A DNA stretch of 64,000 nucleotides, from NCBI GenBank assembly GCA_021773835.1, contig JAJFJQ010000073.1:434001-498000 (forward strand). The letters run 5' to 3'. The notes under the pieces were generated by a model. That model was not told the origin of the DNA, ran no database searches, and saw nothing but the letters and a program-made list of their open reading frames with translations. This DNA is from Gammaproteobacteria bacterium. GTDB taxonomy: Bacteria > Pseudomonadota > Gammaproteobacteria > Ga0077536. Numbering within the stretch: the stretch's first letter is position 1; every line of letters starts with the position of its first letter. Shown piece by piece: positions 23,767-35,961 of the stretch. The translations under genes and the position numbers were made by a program.

Positions 23767-25334
23767 TGGCGGCAAATCAGTTACCGCAGGGGATCAGCGC
23801 GGAGGCATTTGCAGCGGCCTGCGACGAAATGCGCGGCGTGGTCGGCAACGAATGGTTGATTCGCGATAACGTTCAACACCTCAATAGCTATCGAGATACT
23901 TACTCCCCCGGCGATATCGATGCAACCGCACCGTCGGCAGCGGTTGCACCAAAAGATGTGACCGAGGTGCAGAAGATCCTAGCGGTCGCGCGAAAATACA
24001 AGATCCCATTGTGGACCGTGTCGACGGGGCGGAACTATGGCTATGGCGGCGCCGCGCCACGCAAAGCTGGTTGTGTCGTGCTCGATCTGAAACGCATGAA
24101 CCGGATCATTGAGGTCAACGAGAAACATGCCTATGCGGTCGTTGAGCCTGGGGTCAGCTATCACGAGTTGTACCAGCACCTTAAACAACGCGATATCAAA
24201 TTATGGCCGGATCCGGCAGCACCAGCCTGGGGCGGCGTGCTCGGGAATACCGCGGATCGTGGTGTTGGATACACGCCCTATGGCGAGCATTTCACCGTCC
24301 AATGCGGCATGCAGGTTGTATTGGCGGATGGCACGGTGGTAGAGACCGGCATGGGCTCGACGGCCAATGCGTCAACCCGAAATCTCTATAAGTACGGGCA
24401 TGGCGCGTGGGTCGATGGGATCTTCACTCAATCAAATTTCGGTGTTATCACGCAAATGGGCGTTTGGTTGTTACCGGAACCTCCGGGCTACCGGCCCTAC
24501 ATGGTGACGTTCCCGGAAGAAGATGACATCCATCAGATCACCGAGCTCGTGCGGCCATTAAAGATCAGTATGTTGATCCCAAACGCTGCAACTACGGTCG
24601 GATTGATTTGGGAAGCAGCCGTGAAGGTCAGCAAGGCGCAATACTATACCGGCTCCGGTGTGATGCCCGACAGTGCGCGGCGCAAGATGGCGGCCGATCT
24701 GGATATCGGTAATTGGAATTTTTACGGCGCGCTGTATGGTCCAGATCCGATCATGGACAACAACTGGGAGGTCATAAAAGAGTCCTTTAGCCAGGTACCC
24801 GGTGCGAAATTCTATTTTGCCGAAGACCGAAAGGGCGATGCCGCGTTCGACTATCGTGCAAAGCTGATGCGTGGCATTCCGAATATGACGGAATTTGGTT
24901 TGCTGAATTGGCTAGGCCCAGGTTCGCATGTTGATTTTTCGCCGATGTCGCCGGTGACGGGAGACGGTGCGCTGCAACAGTTTCACTTCATGCGCGACAC
25001 CTGCCATAAATTTGGCGTCGATTACATCGGAGAGTTCCTTATAGGTTGGCGCGACATGCATCATGTGTTGATGCTCGTATTTAAACGCGACGACGAAGCG
25101 CATAAGCGTGTAATCAAAGAGTTGTTTGAAGTATTGGTCGATGAAGCGACTTCCAAAGGGTACGGCGAGTACCGCACACATCTTGACTACATGGATAAGA
25201 TCTCCGGGACCTACAACTGGAACAATCGGGCGCTTGCTCGTGTCAACGAAGCAATAAAAGACGCGCTCGATCCGGACGGTATTTTATCGCCTGGAAAGTC
25301 CGGGATCTGGCCACGAAAAGATCGCGATGCTTAG
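23766..25334 (+). CDS. VAO/4-cresol-dehydrogenase-type flavoprotein (PchF-like)
   Basis: This is a 522-residue FAD oxidoreductase. The FAD loop STGRNYGYGGAAPRK (86-100), VVLDLKRMNRI and VEPGVSYHELY are the vanillyl-alcohol oxidase group N-terminal motifs. GYTPYGEHF is the FAD-stacking motif and NWLGPGSHVDFSPMSP the substrate wall. With the cytochrome c next door (sharing 8 bases) it should form a flavocytochrome that oxidises the benzylic or alkyl side chain of a phenol. It has no signal of its own. Compare the second copy at 25869, which has lost the first motif. Confidence 0.87.
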   Translation: MAANQLPQGISAEAFAAACDEMRGVVGNEWLIRDNVQHLNSYRDTYSPGDIDATAPSAAVAPKDVTEVQKILAVARKYKIPLWTVSTGRNYGYGGAAPRKAGCVVLDLKRMNRIIEVNEKHAYAVVEPGVSYHELYQHLKQRDIKLWPDPAAPAWGGVLGNTADRGVGYTPYGEHFTVQCGMQVVLADGTVVETGMGSTANASTRNLYKYGHGAWVDGIFTQSNFGVITQMGVWLLPEPPGYRPYMVTFPEEDDIHQITELVRPLKISMLIPNAATTVGLIWEAAVKVSKAQYYTGSGVMPDSARRKMAADLDIGNWNFYGALYGPDPIMDNNWEVIKESFSQVPGAKFYFAEDRKGDAAFDYRAKLMRGIPNMTEFGLLNWLGPGSHVDFSPMSPVTGDGALQQFHFMRDTCHKFGVDYIGEFLIGWRDMHHVLMLVFKRDDEAHKRVIKELFEVLVDEATSKGYGEYRTHLDYMDKISGTYNWNNRALARVNEAIKDALDPDGILSPGKSGIWPRKDRDA

Positions 25335-25809
25335 ACCGGTAAAATCCAAATGGATGTCCATAATCGCGGCGTTCGCATTCACGCTGGGCGGATGTGGTGG
25401 TGATGAGCCGCCGCCGGCCGCACCGGAGCCACCGATGGCGCCGAAAGTGACTACGACCATGGCCCCGGCTGCGGTAGAGGCCGTTTCGCCTGCGGCGGCG
25501 ACCGGCGCTGCCATCGATCCGGTCGCACAAGAACAGGGTCGTGGCATCTACGTTCACTATTGTGCGGATTGTCACGATGCCGGTGAGGGACACCCAGGGA
25601 CGATGCGGCTAGCGGCGCGCCTGGACGCTGGCAACGCTGTATTGACGACTCGCGCGGATCTCGCGCCGGAGTACGTCAAACTTATTGTGCGCAATGGCCT
25701 CGGGATGATGCCGGCGTTTCGCCCGAGTGAGGTGACCGATGCAGAACTCGATGTGCTGGCAGGATACGTTGTTAACGCGAACGATACTGCGTCCAATACG
25801 GCAAAGTAG
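25327..25809 (+). CDS. Cytochrome c subunit, probable lipoprotein
   Basis: This 160-residue protein has an N-terminal hydrophobic stretch ending in TLGGC, a likely lipobox with C23, then a Pro/Ala-rich linker (24-66). The heme site CADCH is at 79-83 and GMMPAF near 127 supplies the Met ligand of a class I cytochrome c. It resembles PchC, the electron acceptor of 4-cresol dehydrogenase, but with a longer linker and lipid anchor. Its start overlaps the end of the flavoprotein gene by 8 bases. It lies between two flavoprotein genes and could take electrons from either. Confidence 0.85.
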   Translation: MLRPVKSKWMSIIAAFAFTLGGCGGDEPPPAAPEPPMAPKVTTTMAPAAVEAVSPAAATGAAIDPVAQEQGRGIYVHYCADCHDAGEGHPGTMRLAARLDAGNAVLTTRADLAPEYVKLIVRNGLGMMPAFRPSEVTDAELDVLAGYVVNANDTASNTAK

Positions 25810-25868
25810 AAAATGAATCGGGCAATTTCAATGATCAATTCGACAAATGGCTTAAGGACCTCGACGCC

Positions 25869-27305
25869 GTGGTAGACGCCGGACCAATCATCGAGCAGGC
25901 AAAACAGATCGTCGGTGAAGACAATGCAATGGCACTCACAGACGATCGCGCCACGCGCTACCGTCACGTGCTGGGTGAGCAATTGGCATCGACTGCGCAG
26001 CCCATTGTGATCCTGCTCCCGGAATCAGTGGAACACGTGCAAGCCCTCGTAAAACTCGCGGGTTCGTCAGGATCCGCTTTGTCCACGATACCGAATGCGG
26101 CCGGCAACGGCGCGGGACTGCTCGGGCGCGATAAACCTACTGTCGTGTTGGATTTCAGTCGGATGCACAAAATCGTCGAATTCAATGCGGATTCCGGCTA
26201 TGCGTTAGTCGAACCCGGTGTGAGCTACGATCAATTGCGATCGCATATCGACGCGAATGGCGCGTCGCATTGGGTTGATAGCGATGTAAATGGCGCGAAT
26301 TCGATCAGCGGCAGTATTAGTGAACGTGCGTTTGGCTATACACCCTACGGCGATCACCTGCTCATGCAGTGCGGAATGGAAGTTGTCACTGCGAATGGCG
26401 AAGTACTACGCACCGGCATGGGTGCACTGCCTAACAGCGATACGTGGCAATTATTTAAGTACAACTATGGCCCGTACCTCGATGGCCTTTTTACCCGTTC
26501 CGATCTGGCCGTGGTGACGAAAGTTGGCGTGTGGTTGATGCCGACGCCGCCGGCATATCACCCATTTACGGTCGCGCTACCGGATAGCGCTGCGCTAGAG
26601 CAAGCGATTGAAGTGTTGCGTCCGATGAAGATCGGCATGGTCGTGCCGAACACCGTTATGATCAGTCATCGCTCTGCAGATGCAGAACTCGTGAGTGCTA
26701 GCGGAGCGGAATCGAAGGCGAGCGATGACCGCGGGGAATGGAATTTATATGGCGCCTTATACGGGCTCGACAATAATGTGCAGATCACCTGGCAAATGCT
26801 CGAAGGCGCGCTTGGCTCGATCCCGCATGCGTCGATTTCAACGATAACGGAGCCACCACAAGATCCCGCATGGCCATTACGGATGAGGTTGATGCGCGGT
26901 GAATCGGTTTACAGCAAGACTGCAGAGATCCTCGACCAAAAGCTCTGGTTTGCCGCGGCGGCACCGATGGAAGGCGAGGCGGCAACCGCGATGCGTGAGA
27001 TTGTCCATGCGGCATTGTCGGCCCGCAGCGTTGACTACACTTACGAGTATGCATTGACATGGCGCACGATGTTCATGCAGGTGTCGATCGCTTACACGTC
27101 GCAGACGCGAAGCGCGAAAATCGACGCGGCGCTCGCACTAATTGATGAGCTGACCGCCGCTGGTTATGCCATTTCGCACGACTCGCGCGAGTTGACGGCC
27201 GCTGTCAGCGCCGCGCATACCGGCGCTAGCCTACAGCAGCTTTATCGATCGCTGAATGAAGCGCTCGATCCTAAGCGGACCTTGAACGGGGGCTGGCTTG
27301 CCTGA
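25869..27305 (+). CDS. Second VAO-type flavoprotein, divergent paralogue
   Basis: The protein has 478 residues from GTG at 25869 (AAGGACC about 11 nt before). It is plainly a relative of the 23766 protein: VVLDFSRMHKIVEFNADSGY, VEPGVSYDQL, GYTPYGDHLLMQCGMEVV and GEWNLYGALYG align block by block. But the FAD loop of the first protein, STGRNYGYGGAAPR, is replaced by IPNAAGNGAGLL, and NWLGPGSHVDFSP by KLWFAAAAPMEG. FAD binding may be weaker or absent and the catalytic role changed. It might be a structural or regulatory partner, or bind a different substrate. It ends the cluster, with 326 empty bases after it. Confidence 0.82.
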   Translation: MVDAGPIIEQAKQIVGEDNAMALTDDRATRYRHVLGEQLASTAQPIVILLPESVEHVQALVKLAGSSGSALSTIPNAAGNGAGLLGRDKPTVVLDFSRMHKIVEFNADSGYALVEPGVSYDQLRSHIDANGASHWVDSDVNGANSISGSISERAFGYTPYGDHLLMQCGMEVVTANGEVLRTGMGALPNSDTWQLFKYNYGPYLDGLFTRSDLAVVTKVGVWLMPTPPAYHPFTVALPDSAALEQAIEVLRPMKIGMVVPNTVMISHRSADAELVSASGAESKASDDRGEWNLYGALYGLDNNVQITWQMLEGALGSIPHASISTITEPPQDPAWPLRMRLMRGESVYSKTAEILDQKLWFAAAAPMEGEAATAMREIVHAALSARSVDYTYEYALTWRTMFMQVSIAYTSQTRSAKIDAALALIDELTAAGYAISHDSRELTAAVSAAHTGASLQQLYRSLNEALDPKRTLNGGWLA

Positions 27306-27631
27306 CAGCTTAGTGGAAGCGCGCGCGCCGCGGTGCTCACAACATCCGTTAGAGATGCCCTTTGCTGGCTCAAACATGCGCCTAATCGCTTGAAAGCTAA
27401 GCGCATTTCTTAAAACCCCGTCTGTACCTGGCAGCCGCTATTCGTTACAATGCCGTGCTGCTCCACGAAGCACCGGCCCACCTGTTTCGCCTGCTCGCGT
27501 GATGGCCAAGTCATTTCTTGAATCGCATCAGGATCACCGCTTATCGTGGACGTGCGTCGCTGGCGGGTTAGGAAATTGTACGTGCCCGAGTGTCAATGCA
27601 GCATTTGAGGCCTCTACAGGAATTATGAGAC
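27306..27631. other. Intergenic region before the propionate module
   Basis: No gene is supported. A TACAAT at 27446-27451 could be a -10, without a clear -35. GC-alternating GCGCGCGC occurs near 27320. No terminator hairpin with a T-run was found after the flavoprotein gene. Confidence 0.4.
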
Positions 27632-29812
<2,181 letters not shown>

Positions 29813-29911
29813 ACACGAATAGCACCAACCCGACGAACAAGTACGATGCAACTGCGCGCAGGCGCAGCACAAGAAGAATAACGTTTCCAAGATCGAATAA
29901 GAGGGGTCGTC

Positions 29912-31444
29912 ATGCAAGAGATCATCCGCCGACTTGAGGAGAAGCGGCGCGCGGCACGCGCTGGCGGTGGGCAAAAACGCATCGATGCGCAGCATGCAAA
30001 AGGAAAGCTGACGGCGCGTGAGCGTCTCCAGATCTTATTCGATCCCGGCAGTTTCGAAGAGTGGGATACGTTCGTCGAACATGATTGTAACGATTTCGGG
30101 ATGGGCGAGAACAAGATCCCCGGCGATGGTGTTGTAACCGGCTACGGTATGGTTAACGGTCGCATTACCTTTGCGTTTTCACAAGACTTCACCGTGTTCG
30201 GCGGAGCGCTATCGGCCGCCCATGCGCGCAAGATCTGCAAGATCATGGAACAAGCGATGAAGGTCGGCGCGCCGATCATCGGACTTAATGATTCCGGTGG
30301 CGCGCGGATCCAGGAAGGTGTGGCGTCGCTAGGTGGGTATGCCGACGTGTTTCAGCTAAACGTGCTCGCCAGTGGCGTCGTGCCGCAAATATCGATGGTG
30401 ATGGGGCCATGTGCGGGCGGTGCGGTGTATTCGCCCGCGATCACCGACTTCATCTTCATGGTTCGGGATAGCTCCTATTTGTTCGTTACCGGACCGGAAG
30501 TCGTCAAAACGGTTACCCACGAAGAGGTCACCGCTGAGGAACTTGGCGGCGCGAAAACCCATACATCCCGTTCCGGCGTTGCCGATCTTGCCTTTGAGAA
30601 TGACGTCGATGCACTCCTGATGCTGCGGCGGTTTTTAGGATTTTTACCGCTCAACAACAACGAGCAGGCGCCAGTTCGCGCAACCGATGATCCACCAGAC
30701 CGTCTCGAGATGTCGCTTGATACCTTGGTACCTGAGAACCCAAATTTGCCGTACGACATCAAGGAGGTCATTCACAAGGTTGTCGATGAAGGCGACTTCT
30801 TCGAATTGCAAACCGACTTTGCGCAAAACATTGTCATCGGTTTTGGTCGGCTTGAAGGCGCTCCGGTTGGTATTGTCGCGAACCAACCCATGGTATTAGC
30901 CGGGTGCCTCGATATCGATTCGAGTACTAAGGCCGCACGCTTTGTCCGATTCTGCGATGCCTTCAATATCCCGATAGTGACCTTTGTCGATGTTCCGGGT
31001 TTTCTCCCAGGCACCGGGCAGGAATTTGGCGGCATTATTCGCCACGGCGCGAAGCTTCTCTATGCTTATGCCGAGGCTACGATCCCAAAACTCACCGTTA
31101 TCACCCGTAAGGCCTATGGTGGTGCCTATGACGTTATGTCGTCTAAGCATCTACGTGGTGATGCAAACTATGCATGGCCTTCGGCTGAGATCGCGGTGAT
31201 GGGATCGAAAGGCGCGGTAGAGATCATTTTCCGCCAAGATCGTAATGATCCCGAAAAGATTCAACAAAGAACCGATGAGTATCGGGAAAAATTCGCGAAT
31301 CCCTTCGTTGCGGGAGCCAAGGGATTTATCGACGATGTCATCATGCCGCATGACACAAGGCGTCAATTGTGCAGAGACTTACGTATGCTGAAGACGAAAA
31401 CACTGGAAAATCCCCGTCGCAAGCATGGCAATATCCCGCTTTGA
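29912..31444 (+). CDS. pccB: Propionyl-CoA carboxylase beta subunit (carboxyltransferase)
   Basis: This 510-residue carboxyltransferase has two crotonase-like halves. Blocks [49 protein letters not shown] and [17 protein letters not shown] are the conserved acyl-CoA and carboxybiotin pockets. [16 protein letters not shown] is typical of propionyl-type subunits. It pairs with the biotin subunit encoded 25 bases downstream. GAGGGG precedes the ATG. Confidence 0.94.
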   Translation: MQEIIRRLEEKRRAARAGGGQKRIDAQHAKGKLTARERLQILFDPGSFEEWDTFVEHDCNDFGMGENKIPGDGVVTGYGMVNGRITFAFSQDFTVFGGALSAAHARKICKIMEQAMKVGAPIIGLNDSGGARIQEGVASLGGYADVFQLNVLASGVVPQISMVMGPCAGGAVYSPAITDFIFMVRDSSYLFVTGPEVVKTVTHEEVTAEELGGAKTHTSRSGVADLAFENDVDALLMLRRFLGFLPLNNNEQAPVRATDDPPDRLEMSLDTLVPENPNLPYDIKEVIHKVVDEGDFFELQTDFAQNIVIGFGRLEGAPVGIVANQPMVLAGCLDIDSSTKAARFVRFCDAFNIPIVTFVDVPGFLPGTGQEFGGIIRHGAKLLYAYAEATIPKLTVITRKAYGGAYDVMSSKHLRGDANYAWPSAEIAVMGSKGAVEIIFRQDRNDPEKIQQRTDEYREKFANPFVAGAKGFIDDVIMPHDTRRQLCRDLRMLKTKTLENPRRKHGNIPL

Positions 31445-31469
31445 CACTGCGATTGGTATCGAGTTAAAA

Positions 31470-33449
31470 ATGACGACAAAAAATCCACCTTTTTCCAAGA
31501 TCTTGATCGCCAACCGGGGCGAAATCGCGTGCCGCATTATTAAGACCGCCAAGCGAATGGGGATCGCAACGGTTGCCATTTACTCCGACGCGGACGCCAA
31601 TGCACGTCACGTCGCGATGGCTGATGAAGCCGTTCGCGTCGGGACGGCACCGGCATCGGATAGTTATCTCCTCATCGATAGGATAATCGAGGCCGCTGTG
31701 AGTAGTGGTGCCGAGGCCGTTCACCCTGGCTTTGGGTTTGTTTCGGAAAATGCGGATTTCGCTGAAGGCTTGCAAAAAGCTGGGATTAGTTTTATCGGAC
31801 CGCCGGTCAGTGCGATGGCCGACATGGGCGATAAACTGCGGTCGAAGGAGATAGCGGCCCAAGCAGGGGTGAACACGATACCCGGTGACGAACGCATCAT
31901 GGCGTCGGCGGAAGAGGCGCTTGCCGCGGCTGAGGCCATCGGTTTTCCTGTAATGCTCAAGGCGTCAGCGGGCGGCGGCGGAAAAGGTATGCGTATTGCG
32001 CGCGACCCAAGCGAGGTGATCGAGGGTTTCGCCAGCGCGTCGAGCGAGGCCCGCTCCAGCTTCGGCGACGATCGCATGCTGGTTGAAAAATTTATTGAGG
32101 ATCCGCGGCATATCGAAATTCAGGTGATGGCCGACCAACACGGCAACACCATCTACCTGGGTGAGCGCGAATGCTCTATCCAACGTCGTCACCAAAAGGT
32201 TATCGAGGAGGCACCATCGCCGTTTGTCACGCCGGAGGTGAGAAAGGCCATGGGTGAACAATCGGTTGCGCTGGCGCAAGCGGTTGGCTATGTGTCCGCC
32301 GGTACGGTCGAGTTTGTAGTCGACCCACAGCACAACTTCTATTTTCTAGAAATGAATACCCGACTGCAGGTCGAGCATCCGGTAACTGAGTTTATTACCG
32401 GATTAGACATTGTTGAATTGATGATCAGAGTCGCCGCAGGTGAGGCGCTACCATTCAAGCAGAAGGACGTAAAGCTTAATGGTTGGGCGATCGAGGCGCG
32501 CATCTATGCCGAAGACCCGGACCGAAACTTCATGCCGTCAACCGGACGCCTGCAAACTTATCGGCCGCCTGCAGAATCTGAAGATTTGCGCAACGATACT
32601 GGTGTCGAAGAAGGCAGCGAGATTTCGATCTACTACGATCCGATGATCGCGAAATTGATCGCTGCGGGAGATACGCGCGACGCGGCACGCAAACGCTTGA
32701 GCGAAGCCTTGGATAATTTCTGTATCCGTGGCATTAGCCATAACATTGCATTTTTGAATGCATTGGCAAATCATCCGAATTTTGCCGCCGGCGATATGTC
32801 GACAGCATTCATCGAAGAACATTTTCCAGACGGTTTTGACAGCGCTTCGGTTGACCTGGCAGATAACAATGTATTGCCAGTGATAGCCGCGGTACTGCAA
32901 AGCAAGGTTGATATCCGGGATCATGATGATGGCTCGTCGGTACGTGAGTACGTTGCACGTTCTGGTGATGAAGAATTTAGTATTACCGTAACGCTCGCAT
33001 CAGAGGTCTACACGGTAGTAGCAAACGGGCGCCACTACACAGTCGCGACGGACTGGCGTACGCACGATTTAGTCGTGCATGCTCGGATCAATGGTGAACA
33101 GGTAGCGGTGCAGGTCATCGCGCATCCCTTGGCGTGGCGATTGTCCATGGGTGGACGTAGCGTGAGTGTTCGGGTGCTGACACCGAGAGCTGCCAAGCTG
33201 CTAGCGCTAATTCCGGAAAAAGAACCGCCGGACATGTCAAAATTTCTATTGTCTCCGATGCCCGGATTGCTGGTCCGGCTTAATGTGGCCGCAGGAGACA
33301 AGGTGCAAGCAGGGCAGGAGTTGGCAGTGGTCGAGGCGATGAAGATGGAAAATAGCCTGCGTGCGCAACAAGACGGTATTGTCGCGCAATGTCTCGCTGA
33401 GACTAATCAGAATCTTGTTGCCGAGCAGCCCATCATCGAGTTCGAGTAG
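31470..33449 (+). CDS. pccA: Propionyl-CoA carboxylase alpha subunit (biotin carboxylase and biotin carrier)
   Basis: This 659-residue protein opens with KILIANRGEIACRIIKTAKR, followed by the ATP-grasp region (KASAGGGGKGMRIA), ERECSIQRRHQKVIEEAPS and EMNTRLQVEHPVTE. The linker domain runs to about residue 580, and the C-terminal biotinyl domain carries EAMKMEN with the biotinylated K625. It carboxylates biotin with bicarbonate and ATP for PccB. The ATG at 31470 is chosen because the residues before it are unlike the family. It is followed six bases on by meaB. Confidence 0.94.
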   Translation: MTTKNPPFSKILIANRGEIACRIIKTAKRMGIATVAIYSDADANARHVAMADEAVRVGTAPASDSYLLIDRIIEAAVSSGAEAVHPGFGFVSENADFAEGLQKAGISFIGPPVSAMADMGDKLRSKEIAAQAGVNTIPGDERIMASAEEALAAAEAIGFPVMLKASAGGGGKGMRIARDPSEVIEGFASASSEARSSFGDDRMLVEKFIEDPRHIEIQVMADQHGNTIYLGERECSIQRRHQKVIEEAPSPFVTPEVRKAMGEQSVALAQAVGYVSAGTVEFVVDPQHNFYFLEMNTRLQVEHPVTEFITGLDIVELMIRVAAGEALPFKQKDVKLNGWAIEARIYAEDPDRNFMPSTGRLQTYRPPAESEDLRNDTGVEEGSEISIYYDPMIAKLIAAGDTRDAARKRLSEALDNFCIRGISHNIAFLNALANHPNFAAGDMSTAFIEEHFPDGFDSASVDLADNNVLPVIAAVLQSKVDIRDHDDGSSVREYVARSGDEEFSITVTLASEVYTVVANGRHYTVATDWRTHDLVVHARINGEQVAVQVIAHPLAWRLSMGGRSVSVRVLTPRAAKLLALIPEKEPPDMSKFLLSPMPGLLVRLNVAAGDKVQAGQELAVVEAMKMENSLRAQQDGIVAQCLAETNQNLVAEQPIIEFE

Positions 33450-33455
33450 GGGTTG

Positions 33456-34460
33456 ATGGCGGCTGCGTCTACTGAAGATATTGCGGCAGCCATTTTAAAG
33501 GGCGACCGTCGTGCATTGGCGCGGGGAATTACCCTGGTGGAGTCGACCCGTGCAGATCACCGAAATCAAGCCTTAACACTACTTGAGCTGCTCGCCGGAC
33601 AAGCTGGTGACGCGTTACGGATTGCGATCAGCGGTACGCCCGGCGTCGGCAAATCAACGTTTATTGAAAGTTTCGGGAAATACGTAATCGCCGACGGTCA
33701 TCGAATTGCGGTGCTTGCCATCGACCCGTCCTCGACCTTGAGCGGTGGTTCAATCCTCGGCGATAAAACTCGCATGGAGTTACTGACCAGGGATCCCAAT
33801 GCATTTATTCGACCTTCCCCATCCGGAGGAACGCTCGGCGGCGTGGCTGCGCGTACTCGCGAGGCGATGCTGTTGTGCGAAGCTGCAGGCTTTGACGTCA
33901 TTGTGGTTGAGACCGTAGGGGTCGGTCAGTCAGAAACCATGGCCGCACAGATGACCGATATGTTTGTCCTGCTGCTGGCTCCGGGCGGCGGCGATGAATT
34001 ACAGGGAATCAAGCGCGGCATTATAGAACTGGCCGATTTGATACTGGTCAACAAGGCGGACGGCGAGTTGGAACCCATTGCAGCCAAAGCCGTTAGCGAG
34101 TATCGCTTGGCCTTGCAGCTTATCCGTCCACGCTCGGAACACTGGCAAGTGCCAGTCGAAGCTTGCTCAGCGATCCGCGACAGCGGCATCGGTGAAAGTT
34201 GGCGTCTTATGCGTGACTACCAACAGATAATGGATGAGCATGGAGAGGTTGCAATAAGGCGAGGTGCGCAGGCAAAGTCTTGGATGTACGCTGAAATTAA
34301 TGATGAACTTGGCCGGCGATTTCGCGCCGATCAGCGGGTTCGTGCGCAACTTAAAGCGGTAGAAGCGGCGGTGGCGAGCGGCAAGTTACCACCTACAACC
34401 GCCGCGCTGCGTCTACTCAACCTATTTCAATCAGATAATGTTACCAAGGAGAAAAAATGA
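33456..34460 (+). CDS. meaB: MeaB (ArgK-type) GTPase chaperone of methylmalonyl-CoA mutase
   Basis: This is a 334-residue G3E P-loop GTPase. GTPGVGKS is at 60-67, then AIDPSSTLSGGSILGDKTRM as the switch region, VETVGVGQSE and LVNKADGE for guanine. MeaB protects and reloads the B12 cofactor of methylmalonyl-CoA mutase, whose gene is in this operon. A TTG at 33453 is also in frame, but the ATG at 33456 is preferred. It shares ATGA with the epimerase. Confidence 0.93.
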   Translation: MAAASTEDIAAAILKGDRRALARGITLVESTRADHRNQALTLLELLAGQAGDALRIAISGTPGVGKSTFIESFGKYVIADGHRIAVLAIDPSSTLSGGSILGDKTRMELLTRDPNAFIRPSPSGGTLGGVAARTREAMLLCEAAGFDVIVVETVGVGQSETMAAQMTDMFVLLLAPGGGDELQGIKRGIIELADLILVNKADGELEPIAAKAVSEYRLALQLIRPRSEHWQVPVEACSAIRDSGIGESWRLMRDYQQIMDEHGEVAIRRGAQAKSWMYAEINDELGRRFRADQRVRAQLKAVEAAVASGKLPPTTAALRLLNLFQSDNVTKEKK

Positions 34461-34861
34461 TCGGACGCCTAAACCATGTTGCGATCGTCGTTCCTGATCT
34501 GGCGGCGGCAGCGCAAAGTTACGCGGAGACGCTTGGTGCAACGGTGTCGAAACCGATCGAAATGCCCGAGCATGGGGTTACCACGATATTCGTAGAGCTT
34601 CCGAACAGTAAAATCGAATTGCTCCATCCGCTTGGTGAAGATTCCCCTATTGCGAAGTATCTCGAACGTAACCCCGATGGCGGTATGCATCATATCTGCT
34701 ATGAAGTGGATGAAATCATGGCCGCGCGCGATCAATTGTTCGCAAAAGGTGCGCGGATCCTGGGCGATGGGGAACCGCGCACCGGTGCGCACGGTAAGCC
34801 GGTATTGTTTCTGCATCCGAAAGATTTTTGCGGGACTTTGATCGAGGTTGAGCAAGCCTGA
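34457..34861 (+). CDS. mce: Methylmalonyl-CoA epimerase
   Basis: This is a 134-residue VOC-fold metalloenzyme turning (S)- into (R)-methylmalonyl-CoA, between carboxylase and mutase. H7 in NHVAIVV, the central ELPNSKIELLHPL and GGMHHICYEV supply the metal ligands and active-site Glu. It overlaps meaB by ATGA (34457-34460). All five steps of the propionyl-CoA route are thus in one run. Confidence 0.93.
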   Translation: MIGRLNHVAIVVPDLAAAAQSYAETLGATVSKPIEMPEHGVTTIFVELPNSKIELLHPLGEDSPIAKYLERNPDGGMHHICYEVDEIMAARDQLFAKGARILGDGEPRTGAHGKPVLFLHPKDFCGTLIEVEQA

Positions 34862-34863
34862 GC

Positions 34864-35934
34864 ATGAAGGCCGCTCGCATTCCAGCATACGGTGCGCCCG
34901 ATGTTTTGCGTATCGACGAATTTCCGCAGCCCAAACCCAATCCCGGTGAGGCACTAGTCCGCATTAAGGCCTGCGGCGTCAACCGCATGGATACGGAGTT
35001 GCGTGCTGGAGTTTACGGTGGACAACCACTATCCGATTTTTTCTTTGGCAAGAATATTGAGCTTCCGCATATCCCTGGGGTTGAGCCGGCGGGCGTTATT
35101 GAAACGACTAAGGTCAACGCAAGCAATCTTGTGCCGGGAACTCGTGTCGTACCGCATTCACACTTATCGTGTGGTGCTTGTCCGCAATGCCGCGCGGGTT
35201 ACGACAATGCCTGCGCCGAGATCCGAGTACTGGGCGTGCAAACCCCTGGTTGTGGCGGTTACGCAGAATACTTTACTTGGCCCGCGAAGAGTCTTATCCC
35301 ATTCAATGACGCACTTTCTTTTGAGCAAGCAGCGGCGTTACTGGTCAATTATGGACCGGTTTGGTTTGGCCTTATTGACCGGGCACGGCTGAAAGAAGGT
35401 GAAACACTTGTTGTAACCGGTGCGGCCGGCGGCTGTGGCCATGCGGCCCTGGATATTGCGCGAATGTCCGGCGCGCGCGCGATTGCGGTTACCCGGTCAC
35501 CGGATAAAGTGGCGGCATTGCGTGATGCCGGGGCCGATGCGGTGGTGATTGACCGTGACGGCGATAATTGGGCCGAGTCAGTGAACGATTTGACCGCCGG
35601 CCATGGTGCTGATTGTGTCGTGGAGCTCGTTGGTGCGGCCACCTGGCAGAGGAGCTTGGAAGCGGCGGCATTGCGCGGAAGAATCATTGTGATTGGCTCC
35701 CACAGTGGCTTGAATGTTGAACTAAACCTAGGTCAATTATTTGGGAAGAATCTGTCCATCGAAGGCATTACCCGGGCTAATCGTAGTGCCATGGAACGTC
35801 TTGTACGGCTTGCTGAAAAAGGCGATTTGCGACCGCATGTTGGGCACGTACTACCATTGGCCGACGTTGCCGAAGCACATCGATTAATGGATGCTGACGA
35901 ACATACCGGGAAGATCGTGCTCACCATGGATTAA
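34864..35934 (+). CDS. Zinc-type MDR alcohol dehydrogenase/reductase
   Basis: This 356-residue medium-chain dehydrogenase has a structural-zinc loop CGACPQCRAGYDNAC and a Rossmann GAAGGCGHAALD near residue 180. GKNIELPHIPGVEPAGVI lies in the N-terminal catalytic domain. Such enzymes oxidise alcohols or reduce enals and quinones with NAD(P). It starts two bases after the epimerase stop, so it is in the propionate operon, where its role is not obvious; it may handle a propionate-yielding alcohol or aldehyde. Confidence 0.85.
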   Translation: MKAARIPAYGAPDVLRIDEFPQPKPNPGEALVRIKACGVNRMDTELRAGVYGGQPLSDFFFGKNIELPHIPGVEPAGVIETTKVNASNLVPGTRVVPHSHLSCGACPQCRAGYDNACAEIRVLGVQTPGCGGYAEYFTWPAKSLIPFNDALSFEQAAALLVNYGPVWFGLIDRARLKEGETLVVTGAAGGCGHAALDIARMSGARAIAVTRSPDKVAALRDAGADAVVIDRDGDNWAESVNDLTAGHGADCVVELVGAATWQRSLEAAALRGRIIVIGSHSGLNVELNLGQLFGKNLSIEGITRANRSAMERLVRLAEKGDLRPHVGHVLPLADVAEAHRLMDADEHTGKIVLTMD

Positions 35935-35961
35935 CCGACGCCGATGGAAAGGCATTTGGTT

